The notes: a model not told the origin generated them from the sequence alone. DNA of 28,628 nt from an uncultured Collinsella sp. (GCA_900545075.1 UQXT01000013.1:1-28628), one strand, 5' to 3'; shown: positions 1-7,630, counted from the stretch's first letter. Translations and numbers: made by a program.

Positions 1-10
1 ATTTCGTTGA

Positions 11-68
11 GCGTGGGCAATAGGATGCTAAGACGCACCCTACCATCTTGGCATCCTATTGCCCACGC
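11..68. repeat. Perfect 18-bp inverted repeat (long hairpin)
   Basis: GCGTGGGCAATAGGATGC at 11-28 is repeated as its exact reverse complement at 51-68, around a 22-nt loop. No T-run follows on either strand, so it is not a textbook Rho-independent terminator, although it could end a gene lying left of the window. The rest of the stretch up to 247 shows no other feature I can support. Confidence 0.85.
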
Positions 69-247
69 AATGTCATTTGCTTTCCTCCCGTCTCTCTGGC
101 CCTTCAGTCCCATTCCGGCACAGCGAGACACTTCCTAGACAACTGACCGTGGGGCCGGCTTTTCTGCTTTAACAGCAGTGCCTCCGATAACCCTCTTTTG
201 CCGGTCCGGGTCAGTTTTTTCACACAACCGAAAGGACGGGTAGCAAC

Positions 248-928
248 ATGCGACCGCTCATCATCATGAATGGCGAGAAGATCGATTGGTTCCATACCGT
301 CATCAGGATGCTGATGTATCTGGCGGGCGTTGCAGTACTGGCACTCGGCATGAGTCTCCAGACGGCATCCGGCCTGGGTGTCGCCGCGCTCACGTGCTTT
401 GCCACAACCCTATCCATGCTCACGGGCAAGACGCTCGGCTTTTGGATCACTGCTACCTATGTCGCCTACATCGTGGCACAATTCACTATCTTGCGACGCG
501 AGTTCCAGCCGCGCATCCTGCTCGAGCTGTGCTTCTCAACGCTCATCGGCGGCTTCACCGACTTCTTCATGGCGGTCAACCCGCTGCATCCCGCAGCACT
601 CCCCATACAGGTTGAGACCATGCTGCTCTCCCTCGCCGTCACTGCATTTGGCGTAAGTCTCGTCGTCAACATGGGCGTTGTCCCCAACGCGCCCGACGGC
701 CTGGTGCAGGTCATTGCCGAAAAGATTAAACGCCGCTTTGGCGACGTAAAAGTCTTGTTCGACTGCTCGCATGTCGCCGTGTCTCTCGTTCTGTCGCTCG
801 CGCTCATGCACAACCTGGGCGGCTTTGGCGTGACCACCGCCATCTCGGCGCTGTTCTTGGGCCATGTCATCAACATCGCTAATAAGCTGTTCGCCCAGCG
901 CTTTGTGCGCGCGGCATTCGGGAAATAG
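248..928 (+). CDS. YczE/YitT-type integral membrane protein
   Basis: A 226-residue hydrophobic protein with about five to six membrane segments; the first covers roughly residues 17-38. The segment around residues 150-185 has a Pro-Asp-Gly-Leu turn, a short basic stretch and then another hydrophobic helix, as in the YczE/YyaS/YitT family of bacterial membrane proteins of unknown transport role. The start at 248 follows AAAGGA at about 231-236; an in-frame ATG at 266 is possible but has no better ribosome site. It stands alone: the next gene follows after an unusual repeat array. Family call is fairly safe, substrate unknown. Confidence 0.7.
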   Translation: MRPLIIMNGEKIDWFHTVIRMLMYLAGVAVLALGMSLQTASGLGVAALTCFATTLSMLTGKTLGFWITATYVAYIVAQFTILRREFQPRILLELCFSTLIGGFTDFFMAVNPLHPAALPIQVETMLLSLAVTAFGVSLVVNMGVVPNAPDGLVQVIAEKIKRRFGDVKVLFDCSHVAVSLVLSLALMHNLGGFGVTTAISALFLGHVINIANKLFAQRFVRAAFGK

Positions 929-954
929 CACCACCGTAAGAACCCGCAAACAGC

Positions 955-1024
955 GCTATACGTTGCTATATCTCACTATACTTTGCTATATCTTGCTATA
1001 CTTTGCTATATCTTGCTATATCTT
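955..1024 (+). repeat. Seven-copy 10-bp tandem repeat, promoter-like
   Basis: Seven consecutive 10-bp units of the form GCTATAyyTT (for example GCTATACTTT, GCTATATCTT) run without a gap from 955 to 1024 and end just before the ribosome site of the ATPase gene. The units contain TATACT/TATATC (-10-like) and TTGCTA (-35-like) hexamers, some spaced 18 bp apart, so the array may itself hold the ATPase promoter. The period equals about one helical turn. Confidence 0.85.
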
Positions 1025-1041
1025 GAGCAAAGGTGGCTCAC

Positions 1042-2133
1042 ATGCAAACAAACCCTTTTAAGCCCACAGCAGGTAAAACACCTCCCACGATTATCGGCCG
1101 CGAAGATGTGCTCGAAGAATTCAATGAGGGCCTCACCAACGGGCCTGGTGCCCCTGGGCGCCTAATGCGCATAGCCGGCGTCCGTGGAACGGGCAAGACG
1201 GTCCTCCTTGACGAGTGCTCACGTTTGGCGCAAAGCCGTGGCTGGACGGTCATAAAAGAGGTCGCAACCGAGGGACTTTGCCAGCGCATTCTCGAACAGC
1301 TGCAGCCCAAATTCCAGGCCAAGCACGCCAGATTTGAGCCCACCGTAGCTGGCATATCCATCGGCAGCATAGACATTGAGCGAATCGGCCCATCGCTACG
1401 CGACGCCATGAGACAGACAATATCCAAGAATGGAAATGGCCTGCTCATCACTCTCGACGAGGTTCAAGACGCAGAGCTCGATGAGGTCCGAACGCTCTCC
1501 ATTGCGATTCAGCAGGTTATCGGCGAAGACCTTGATATCGCCTTTGTTTTTGCTGGGCTGCCTTCGATGATTGAAAGCATCATCAACGGAAAGACACTTA
1601 CGTTTTTGCGCCGTGCCCTCCCCTTTGATCTGAAGGCTGTGGCAGTAACCGAAGTGTCGTACTCCCTCGAGGAAACCATTGAAGCGTCTGGCATGGAGTT
1701 GCAGCCAGGTATTGCCGGCCAACTTGCCGAGGCAACGCAAGGTTATCCTTTCATGATCCAACTCGTTGGATACTACGCATGGCAGTTGGCAAGACGCGCA
1801 CATACAGCAATTATTGGAGAAGAAGAAGCCGAGCGTGGCATTGCAACGGCACGCGAACGCTTCTGCGCCATGGTGATTGAGCCCGCGCTGCAGCGCATTC
1901 CGCCCACGTGCATCGCTTATCTGCTGAGCATGGCGTCTTTGGGGCAGACGAGCTCGACCAGCATGGTTGCCGATGCCCTAAACAAAACGCCTCAACAGGT
2001 GAGCTCCGTCCGCAGCCGCCTGTTAAGAGAATCGATTATCGAGGCTCCTTCGTACGGCAAGGTCTCATTTGCCATCCCCTACATGCGCGACTACCTCTAC
2101 GAGCACAAAGCCGAACTGGAAGTTGAACTGTAG
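1042..2133 (+). CDS. Orphan AAA-type ATPase with C-terminal winged helix
   Basis: A 363-residue P-loop ATPase of the AAA_16/archaeal-ATPase (ORC-CDC6-like STAND) type. Walker A is GVRGTGKT (residues 46-53) and Walker B is LLITLDEV (134-141); a sensor-1-like hydrophobic strand falls near 166-175. The last ~90 residues look like a winged-helix domain, ending in a FAIPYMRDYL segment typical of these proteins. I start at ATG 1042 because AAAGGTGG (1028-1035) is an ideal ribosome site for it; the in-frame GTG at 1033 lies inside that site. Such proteins occur as lone genes in Actinobacteria and Firmicutes with no settled function. It is isolated here, between a repeat array and a terminator shared with the convergent dehydratase gene. 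Confidence 0.8.
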   Translation: MQTNPFKPTAGKTPPTIIGREDVLEEFNEGLTNGPGAPGRLMRIAGVRGTGKTVLLDECSRLAQSRGWTVIKEVATEGLCQRILEQLQPKFQAKHARFEPTVAGISIGSIDIERIGPSLRDAMRQTISKNGNGLLITLDEVQDAELDEVRTLSIAIQQVIGEDLDIAFVFAGLPSMIESIINGKTLTFLRRALPFDLKAVAVTEVSYSLEETIEASGMELQPGIAGQLAEATQGYPFMIQLVGYYAWQLARRAHTAIIGEEEAERGIATARERFCAMVIEPALQRIPPTCIAYLLSMASLGQTSSTSMVADALNKTPQQVSSVRSRLLRESIIEAPSYGKVSFAIPYMRDYLYEHKAELEVEL

Positions 2134-2152
2134 AAACGGCAACTGCCCTGCA

Positions 2153-2210
2153 AGACGAAAACCGTTTTCATACGGATTTAAAGCAGACGTAAACGGTTTT
2201 CGTCTGCTTT
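2153..2210. repeat. Two mutually exclusive inverted repeats
   Basis: AGACGAAAACCGTTT (2153-2167) is the exact reverse complement of 2191-2205 (15 bp). AAAGCAGACG (2180-2189) is the exact reverse complement of 2201-2210 (10 bp). Both need 2201-2205, so only one hairpin can form at a time. Degenerate TTTCGTnnGG-like motifs recur nearby at about 2165, 2197, 2239 and 2271. Confidence 0.7.
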
Positions 2211-2302
2211 ACGTTCGGAAATAAGACGCAAATTGCACTTTCGTATGGTTTTACGCCAAACGCAACACGCTTTCGTCCGGCTATGCGTCCCCAATCTAGA
2301 CG

Positions 2303-2338
2303 AAAGAGCCCCGAGCTCGTATGAACTCGGGGCTCTTT
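2303..2338. terminator. Bidirectional terminator, ATPase / dehydratase
   Basis: AAAGAGCCCCGAG (2303-2315) pairs perfectly with CTCGGGGCTCTTT (2326-2338) across a 10-nt loop. Short T-runs form at the 3' end on both strands, so it can end the + strand ATPase gene and the - strand dehydratase gene that converge here. Confidence 0.85.
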
Positions 2339-2381
2339 GTGCCGCACATCTATGAGAGGAGAAATTCGATGCGTACGTGCG

Positions 2382-4160
2382 CTACTCCATGTAGCCACCC
2401 TGAATGGCGGAAACTGCATGCTCGGTAAAGAACTTGAGCGTGCCGGAGGTATAGCGATTAGCCTTGGGCTTCCAAGCGGCTCGACGCTCGGCCAGGACGG
2501 CGTCGACCTCGGCCGGCTCCATCTCCATGCCGGCGATGCCCACGATAGACAGCGAGCGCTCGGGGATGTTGATCCGGATAAGGTCGCCCTCCTCGATCAG
2601 GGCAATCGGGCCGCCCACGGCAGCCTCGGGCGAAACATGACCGATAGCCGGGCCCTTGGAGGCGCCGGAGAAGCGGCCGTCAGTGATCAGGGCAATGCTT
2701 GCGCCCAGCTCGGGGTCGCTGGCGATAGCCTCGGTGGTGTAGAACATCTCGGGCATGCCGGAGCCCTTGGGGCCCTCATAGCGAATGATGACGGCGTCGC
2801 CGGGCTTGACCTCGTGCGTCAGGACGGCGTGGATAGCGTCCTCCTCGCAGTCGAACGGACGGGCCTTAAGCGTGGCCTGGAACATCTCGCGCGGAACAAC
2901 CGTGTGCTTGACGACGGCGCCCTCGGGAGCAAGGTTGCCGTGGAGGATGGCGATAGAGCCGTCGGTACCAAAGGCCTGGTCAAACGGACGGATGATGTCC
3001 TCGCGCTTGAGATTCCACTTCTCAAGGTAACGACCGCACTTCTCGTAATAGCCGTTGTTCTTGAGGTCCTCGAGGTTCTCGCCGAGAGTCTTGCCGGTGA
3101 CGGTCATAACATCGAGGTGAAGCATCGACTTGATCTCCTCCATGATGCGCGGCACGCCGCCCGCATAGTAGAAGAACTGCGCCGGCCACTCGCCTGCGGG
3201 GCGAACGTTTAGCAGGTAGTGGGCGCCACGGTGCAGGCGATCGAAATCGTCGGCGGACATCTCGATGCCAAACTCGCGGGCGATCGCGGGGATGTGCAGC
3301 AGCGAATTGGTGGAACCGGAGATGGCGCCGTGGACCATGATGAGGTTCTCGAAGGACTCCTTGGTCACGATGTCACGCGGGCACAGGTTGTGCTCGGAGA
3401 GCCACACGGACTGGCGGCCGGCCTCGCGGGCAAACTCGCGCAGGTCGGAGCTGGTAGCGGGCAGCAGGGCGGTACCGGGGAGCATAAGGCCCAGGGCCTC
3501 AGCCGTGACCTGCATGGTCGAGGCGGTGCCCATAAAGGAGCAGGCGCCGCAGCTGGGGCATGCGTTGTGTTTGGCAAACTCAAGCTCCTCGCGGGAGATC
3601 TCGCCGCGCTCGTAGCGGGCAGAAATCGCGCCGAGCTGCTCCAGGGTCAGCAGGTCAGGACCGGCATCCATGACACCGCCGGTAACGACGATGGAGGGGA
3701 TGTTGATGCGGCCCATGGCCATAAGGTTCGCAGGCAGGCCCTTATCGCAGCTGGCGACAAAGACGCCGGCGTCGAACGGGGTGGCCTTGGCATGGATCTC
3801 GATCATGTTGGCGATCATGTCGCGGCTGGGCAGCGAGTAGTTGATGCCGTCGTGGCCCTGGGCCTCACCGTCGCAAATGTCGGTGCAGAAGTAACGGGCG
3901 CCGTGGCCACCAGCCTCGGCAACGCCAGTGCGCACCTCCTCGACCAGCTCAAACAGGCCGGCAGAACCCGGGTGCGAATCGCCAAAGGTCGACTCGATGA
4001 TGACCTGTGGCTTGTCCAGGTCCTCGATCGTCCAGCCGGAGCCCAGGCGCAGCGGGTCCATCTCGGGGCTGATGGTGCGGAACTTGCCAGAACGCGGCTG
4101 CAGCTTGGCAACCAGGTCGGCGGCCTCCTGCTGAATCTGTGCTTTGGTTTTCTCGTCCAT
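2382..4160 (-). CDS. IlvD/Edd-family dehydratase, probably for a sugar acid
   Basis: A 592-residue iron-sulfur dehydratase of the IlvD/Edd family. Visible cluster and active-site motifs are CDGEAQGHDG (from C96), SCDKGLP (C138) and CPSCGACSFMGTASTM (C201, C204, C207). The GTASTM block resembles the sugar-acid dehydratase branch (arabinonate/xylonate/gluconate type) more than the TANTM/TANSM block of classical dihydroxy-acid dehydratases, as far as I recall those families. The start at 4160 has AGAGGAGA five bases upstream; a TTG/GTG-type extension to 4196 lacks a site. It follows the GntP permease gene by 108 bp and probably shares its FadR-controlled promoter. That context also favours a sugar-acid substrate, giving a 2-keto-3-deoxy acid such as KDG. 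A biosynthetic IlvD role is not excluded. Confidence 0.8.
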   Translation of the reverse strand: MDEKTKAQIQQEAADLVAKLQPRSGKFRTISPEMDPLRLGSGWTIEDLDKPQVIIESTFGDSHPGSAGLFELVEEVRTGVAEAGGHGARYFCTDICDGEAQGHDGINYSLPSRDMIANMIEIHAKATPFDAGVFVASCDKGLPANLMAMGRINIPSIVVTGGVMDAGPDLLTLEQLGAISARYERGEISREELEFAKHNACPSCGACSFMGTASTMQVTAEALGLMLPGTALLPATSSDLREFAREAGRQSVWLSEHNLCPRDIVTKESFENLIMVHGAISGSTNSLLHIPAIAREFGIEMSADDFDRLHRGAHYLLNVRPAGEWPAQFFYYAGGVPRIMEEIKSMLHLDVMTVTGKTLGENLEDLKNNGYYEKCGRYLEKWNLKREDIIRPFDQAFGTDGSIAILHGNLAPEGAVVKHTVVPREMFQATLKARPFDCEEDAIHAVLTHEVKPGDAVIIRYEGPKGSGMPEMFYTTEAIASDPELGASIALITDGRFSGASKGPAIGHVSPEAAVGGPIALIEEGDLIRINIPERSLSIVGIAGMEMEPAEVDAVLAERRAAWKPKANRYTSGTLKFFTEHAVSAIQGGYME

Positions 4161-4268
4161 GATGTTCTCCTCTTTTGGTTTGAACGGTTGTACCAATCGT
4201 TGGTTAATGAATCAGGTGTAAATGGGTACCGAGCGATGCACTCGGCAAAAGATGCTTAGCTACGCGAA

Positions 4269-5630
4269 CTAGGCGAAGAACGAAATCACCAGGGCGCAGG
4301 CAAGACCCGAAAGGCCGATGAGCGTCTCCATAATGGTCCAGGACTTGAGGGTTGTCTTCTCGTCAATCTCCAGGAACGAGGAGCACATCCAAAAACCGGC
4401 ATCGTTGACGTGCGAGAGGGCCGTGGCACCGCCGCAGATAGCAAGACAGATAGCGGCACGCATGAGCACTGAGGCTCCGGAAACCGCGGGCATGGCGGCC
4501 ATAATGCCCGATGCCATGGTCATAGCGACGATGGAGCTGCCGACAGAGGCACGCACCATGACGGCAATCAAAAAGGCAACGACCACCAAAGGCAGCGGTG
4601 AGGCCTCGAGCATAGGGCCGATAACCTGGCCCAGGCCGCAGTCCTGCAGCATCCAGCGGATCACACCGCCGCAGGCAATGACCAGCAAGATCATGCCGAC
4701 GGGCTTAAGCGAACGGTCGAGCAGGGCCTTGAGCTCGGCGCCGGAGTAGCCGCGCCGCGCGCCCAGCAGATACATCGCGACGAGCGTGGCGAGCGTCAAA
4801 GCGACGAAAGGCTTGCCCAGGAAGGCGAGAATCGAGGCGAGCTCGGCGGGCATGGGGATATAAGAGGACAACGTGCCCAGCAAAATCAGACAAAGCGGCG
4901 TGAGCACGATGGCAAGCACCATGCCAAAGGAGGGAAGCTCCTTTTCGTCGCTCGCACCCTCGGCAGAGGTAAAGTGCTCCGGAACATCGGTAAAAATGCG
5001 ACTGCCCACGTTGCGACCCCAGATGACGCCGGCGATCGCCATAGCGATGAAGGCGGTAGGGATACCGACGAGAATCATGGTGCCCAGGTCGACACCGAGC
5101 GTGCCGGCGACCAGAACCGACCCGGCCGATGGCGGCACAAACGCATAGCCAGCGGCAAGTCCCGCGAGCAGCGCGATGCCGTAGTAGAGCGTCGACTTTT
5201 TGGTCTGCGATGCCACACTAAACGCAAGTGGGATCAAAACGACCACGCCGGCCTCAAAGAACACCGTAGTGCCGATAAACAGACCGGTAATGCCCAGCGC
5301 CCAGCTGGAATGACCCTGCCCAAAGGTATCGATGAAGGTCTGGGCGATCTTCTTGGCGCCGCCGCTCTCTTCAAGAATCTGACCAAACATCGAGCCCAGG
5401 CCAATGAGCAGGGCGATGTTTTGCAGCGTGGTGCCCACGCCCTTGGTGACAGTGTCCGCCACCAGGTCGAGCGGCATACCGGCGCCGATGCCGATCGCGA
5501 GCGCCGAGACCATCATCGAAAGCACGGGATGCAGCTTGAACTTAATGATGAGCGCAAGCAGCAGCGCAATGCCCACGATGGCGGCGATGACCAGCCTGGT
5601 GGGGTCGGCCATAAACGTTGGGTCTGACAT
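4269..5630 (-). CDS. gntP: GntP-family sugar-acid permease
   Basis: A 453-residue membrane protein with about twelve hydrophobic segments, matching the usual GntP length of ~440-455. Family landmarks include the early FKLHPVLSMM segment, GIGAGMPL, the GQILEESGGA motif near residue 85 and FVPPSAGS near residue 165. GntP-family proteins are proton symporters for gluconate and related sugar acids. The ATG at 5630 has GGAGGA four bases upstream. It is first in a probable two-gene operon with the IlvD/Edd dehydratase. Operator half-sites for the divergent FadR-type regulator flank its -10-like TATAGT and sit just upstream of its ribosome site. The exact substrate cannot be read from the sequence. 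Confidence 0.87.
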   Translation of the reverse strand: MSDPTFMADPTRLVIAAIVGIALLLALIIKFKLHPVLSMMVSALAIGIGAGMPLDLVADTVTKGVGTTLQNIALLIGLGSMFGQILEESGGAKKIAQTFIDTFGQGHSSWALGITGLFIGTTVFFEAGVVVLIPLAFSVASQTKKSTLYYGIALLAGLAAGYAFVPPSAGSVLVAGTLGVDLGTMILVGIPTAFIAMAIAGVIWGRNVGSRIFTDVPEHFTSAEGASDEKELPSFGMVLAIVLTPLCLILLGTLSSYIPMPAELASILAFLGKPFVALTLATLVAMYLLGARRGYSGAELKALLDRSLKPVGMILLVIACGGVIRWMLQDCGLGQVIGPMLEASPLPLVVVAFLIAVMVRASVGSSIVAMTMASGIMAAMPAVSGASVLMRAAICLAICGGATALSHVNDAGFWMCSSFLEIDEKTTLKSWTIMETLIGLSGLACALVISFFA

Positions 5631-5643
5631 CTTTCCTCCAATT

Positions 5644-5652
5644 CATCAGACC
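5644..5652. promoter_or_regulatory. FadR-type operator half-site 1 (CATCAGACC)
   Basis: CATCAGACC is the exact inverse of GGTCTGATG at 5690-5698. It lies just upstream of the gntP ribosome site, where a bound repressor would block transcription. Confidence 0.6.
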
Positions 5653-5669
5653 TTTTGAATTCGGCTTAG

Positions 5670-5675
5670 ACTATA
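5670..5675 (-). promoter_or_regulatory. Candidate -10 (TATAGT) of gntP
   Basis: TATAGT reads on the - strand about 40 bp before the gntP start, between the two inverted operator half-sites. No convincing -35 was found 16-18 bp upstream; the GGTCTGATG site occupies roughly that place. Confidence 0.35.
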
Positions 5676-5689
5676 GCGTGTTTTCAATA

Positions 5690-5698
5690 GGTCTGATG
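5690..5698. promoter_or_regulatory. FadR-type operator half-site 2 (GGTCTGATG)
   Basis: Contains the TCTGATG core shared by all four sites in this intergenic region, inverted relative to 5644-5652. Confidence 0.6.
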
Positions 5699-5719
5699 TT
5701 TCAAATTGAAATTTGTTCA

Positions 5720-5738
5720 AAATACATCTGATGTATTT
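5720..5738. promoter_or_regulatory. Perfect 19-nt palindromic operator
   Basis: AAATACATCTGATGTATTT is a perfect odd palindrome centred on T5729 and carries the TCTGATG core. It is the best candidate for the main binding site of the adjacent FadR-type regulator, between the divergent gntP and regulator genes. Confidence 0.7.
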
Positions 5739-5822
5739 CATGAACGGTCTGTTTTGACGGTAAACGGCTACTTACAGCTCCCCACTGTCTAGGCGAACCA
5801 CCGCGGCTTCTGTTAAATGAGC

Positions 5823-5838
5823 TAGAATAGCTCTGATG
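5823..5838 (+). promoter_or_regulatory. Regulator gene -10 (TAGAAT) next to operator core
   Basis: TAGAAT (5823-5828) is a possible -10 for the regulator gene starting at 5863. A fourth TCTGATG core (5832-5838) lies immediately downstream and would allow autoregulation. No clear -35 is visible. Confidence 0.4.
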
Positions 5839-5862
5839 AATTCTTTTGATATGAGGTGAAGC

Positions 5863-6555
5863 GTGGCACGAGACGATTCGGGACTCCCCGAGCAGATTTC
5901 GGAGAAAATTATTCAACTGATCCTGGATGAGCATCTTGAGCAAGGCGACCGCCTGCCCAAGGAGGCTGTGCTCGTCGAGCGCCTGGGTGCTGGCAGGAGC
6001 ACCGTACGCGAGGCTATGAAGCTGCTGCAGTCGCGCAACATCGTGCGCATTAAGCAGGGCTCGGGCACCTATGTGGCATCAAACCCCGGCGTTGCCGACG
6101 ATCCGCTGGGCTTTACCTTTATCGATGACAAGAGGCGCCTGGCACGCGACCTGCTCGAAGTGCGCTTTATGATCGAGCCGCAGATGGCCAGCATGGCCGC
6201 AGAGCACGCAACCAACGACCAGGTCGTCTGTATCAAAGAGCTCTGCGACGAATCCGAGCGCCTGGCCGAGGCCGGTGAGGATTACTCCGCCGCCGACACC
6301 GCGTTCCACAATGCCATTGCCGAGAGCTCCGGAAACCTCGTCGTTCCCCGCCTAATGGGCGTGCTCAAGGCGTCTGTCCCCCTGTTTATTGACGTGACCG
6401 GCAAAAAGCTGGTTGAGGAGACCATCCGCACCCACCGTGGCGTGGCCGACGCCATCGCCGCGCGCAATCCCACCGCAGCGCACGATGCGATGTATTTGCA
6501 TCTGGTGTACAACCGCAACATGATTGCAGAGGGCGCGCAGGAACAGAGCAAATAG
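5863..6555 (+). CDS. FadR-subfamily GntR transcriptional regulator
   Basis: A 230-residue regulator. The N-terminal winged helix includes the GRSTVREAMKLLQ recognition helix and the RIKQGSGTYV wing (about residues 43-70). The C-terminal part is an all-helical FCD ligand domain (about 95-220) with conserved Arg/His positions such as FHNAIAESSGN and THRGVADAI, which in FadR-type proteins help bind a metal and an organic acid. It starts at GTG 5863 with AGGTGA upstream. It is divergent from gntP, and the shared intergenic region carries four TCTGATG cores including a perfect 19-nt palindrome. It therefore probably represses gntP-dehydratase in response to a sugar acid. The effector is not known. 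Confidence 0.87.
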   Translation: MARDDSGLPEQISEKIIQLILDEHLEQGDRLPKEAVLVERLGAGRSTVREAMKLLQSRNIVRIKQGSGTYVASNPGVADDPLGFTFIDDKRRLARDLLEVRFMIEPQMASMAAEHATNDQVVCIKELCDESERLAEAGEDYSAADTAFHNAIAESSGNLVVPRLMGVLKASVPLFIDVTGKKLVEETIRTHRGVADAIAARNPTAAHDAMYLHLVYNRNMIAEGAQEQSK

Positions 6556-6598
6556 ACGTCCGCACGGCAAGGGCGAGACCACCGTTTACCTTTTAAAA

Positions 6599-6610
6599 GT
6601 GAACGTTCAC
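6599..6610. promoter_or_regulatory. LacI-type operator at kduD
   Basis: GTGAACGTTCAC, a perfect 12-bp palindrome with the central CG typical of LacI-family sites. It is identical to the operators before uxaC and the transporter and lies about 106 bp before the kduD start. Confidence 0.8.
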
Positions 6611-6652
6611 CTGTTTTTAGGAGAATCTGTCTTTTAATTCCCCCTCTTCTCC

Positions 6653-6658
6653 TATACT
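6653..6658 (+). promoter_or_regulatory. Candidate -10 (TATACT) of kduD
   Basis: TATACT lies 58 bp before the kduD start and downstream of the LacI-type operator. The -35 region is poor, as expected for a regulated promoter. Confidence 0.45.
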
Positions 6659-6688
6659 GACCTTGTATGAAAAGCAAGACTTATATAG

Positions 6689-6700
6689 ATGAACGTTTCT
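6689..6700. promoter_or_regulatory. Degenerate second LacI-type site at kduD
   Basis: ATGAACGTTTCT matches the operator core TGAACGTT but lacks the right arm. It lies between the -10 and the ribosome site of kduD, 90 bp centre to centre from the perfect site. Confidence 0.4.
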
Positions 6701-6715
6701 TTTGAAAGGATCGCT

Positions 6716-7525
6716 ATGTCTGATCTTATGGACAGCTTCCGCCTGGATGGCAAGGTCGCGCTCGTGACCGGCGCCACCTACGGCATTGGCATGGCCATTG
6801 CCGAGGCGCTCGGAGAGGCCGGCGCCAAAATCGCCTTTAACGCCCGTCACGCCGACAAGGTCGCCGAGGCCGAGAAGCACTACCGCGAGCTGGGCTTTGA
6901 CGCTCACGGCTATGTTGCCGATGTCACCGACGAGGCCGTCGTCGCCGAGCTCATCGCCAAGATCGAGGCCGACTTTGGTACCACGCCCGATATCTTGGTC
7001 AACAACGCCGGCGTCATTCAGCGCACCCCCATGCTCGACATGAGCGCCGAGGACTTCCGTCGTGTCGTCGACATTGACCTCAACGCACCGTTTATCGTGT
7101 CCAAGGCCTGTCTGCCCGGCATGATCGCCAAGGGCCACGGCAAGATCATCAACATCTGCTCGATGATGAGTGAGCTGGGCCGCGAGACCATCGCCGGCTA
7201 TGCCGCGGCCAAGGGCGGCCTGAAGATGCTCACCAAGAACATCTGCTCCGAGTTTGGCGAGGCCAACATCCAGTGCAACGGCATTGGGCCCGGCTACATC
7301 GCCACGCCGCAAACCGCACCGCTGCGCGAGACGCAGCCCGACGGCAGCCGCCACCCGTTTGACCAGTTCATCATTGCCAAGACGCCGGCCGCCCGTTGGG
7401 GCACGCCCGAGGATCTGAAGGGTCCTGCCGTGTTCCTGGCTTCCGACGCCTCCAACTTTGTCAACGGCCACATCCTCTATGTCGACGGCGGCATTCTCGC
7501 CTATATCGGCAAACAACCTGCTTAG
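6716..7525 (+). CDS. kduD: KduD-like 2-dehydro-3-deoxygluconate dehydrogenase (SDR)
   Basis: A 269-residue classical short-chain dehydrogenase. Visible are the NAD motif TGATYGIG (18-25), NNAG (96-99) and the catalytic set S149, Y162 and K166 (YAAAK). The loop GPGYIATPQTAPLRE matches the substrate loop of KduD/DhuD enzymes, which interconvert 2,5-diketo-3-deoxygluconate and KDG in breakdown of unsaturated uronates. The start at 6716 has AAGGA five bases upstream; an earlier ATG at 6689 has no site. It is followed by the RpiB-fold isomerase gene, recalling the dhuD-dhuI pair of streptococci. The LacI-type operator upstream links it to the pectin locus on the other strand. A gluconate 5-dehydrogenase role is the main alternative. 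Confidence 0.8.
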   Translation: MSDLMDSFRLDGKVALVTGATYGIGMAIAEALGEAGAKIAFNARHADKVAEAEKHYRELGFDAHGYVADVTDEAVVAELIAKIEADFGTTPDILVNNAGVIQRTPMLDMSAEDFRRVVDIDLNAPFIVSKACLPGMIAKGHGKIINICSMMSELGRETIAGYAAAKGGLKMLTKNICSEFGEANIQCNGIGPGYIATPQTAPLRETQPDGSRHPFDQFIIAKTPAARWGTPEDLKGPAVFLASDASNFVNGHILYVDGGILAYIGKQPA

Positions 7526-7532
7526 GCGCTGC

Positions 7533-7630
7533 GCGGGCTTGAGACGGGCATCTTGCCTTTCAATCGTCGGTCGCGTACCCAAGTACGCTTCCCTCCTCTT
7601 TCAAGGCAACCTGCTCCGCCTCAAGCCCGC
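7533..7630. repeat. 98-nt multi-stem imperfect palindrome
   Basis: Nested inverted repeats: GCGGGCTTGAG (7533-7543) with 7620-7630, TTGCCTT (7553-7559) with 7603-7609, and GCGTAC (7573-7578) with 7583-7588 closing a CCAA loop. It lies directly after the kduD stop and has no T-run, so it is not a standard terminator. Confidence 0.7.

Noticed and set aside
3219..4259. Open frame antisense to the IlvD/Edd dehydratase
   Set aside because: Shadow of a well-supported gene with intact motifs; no independent start signal.
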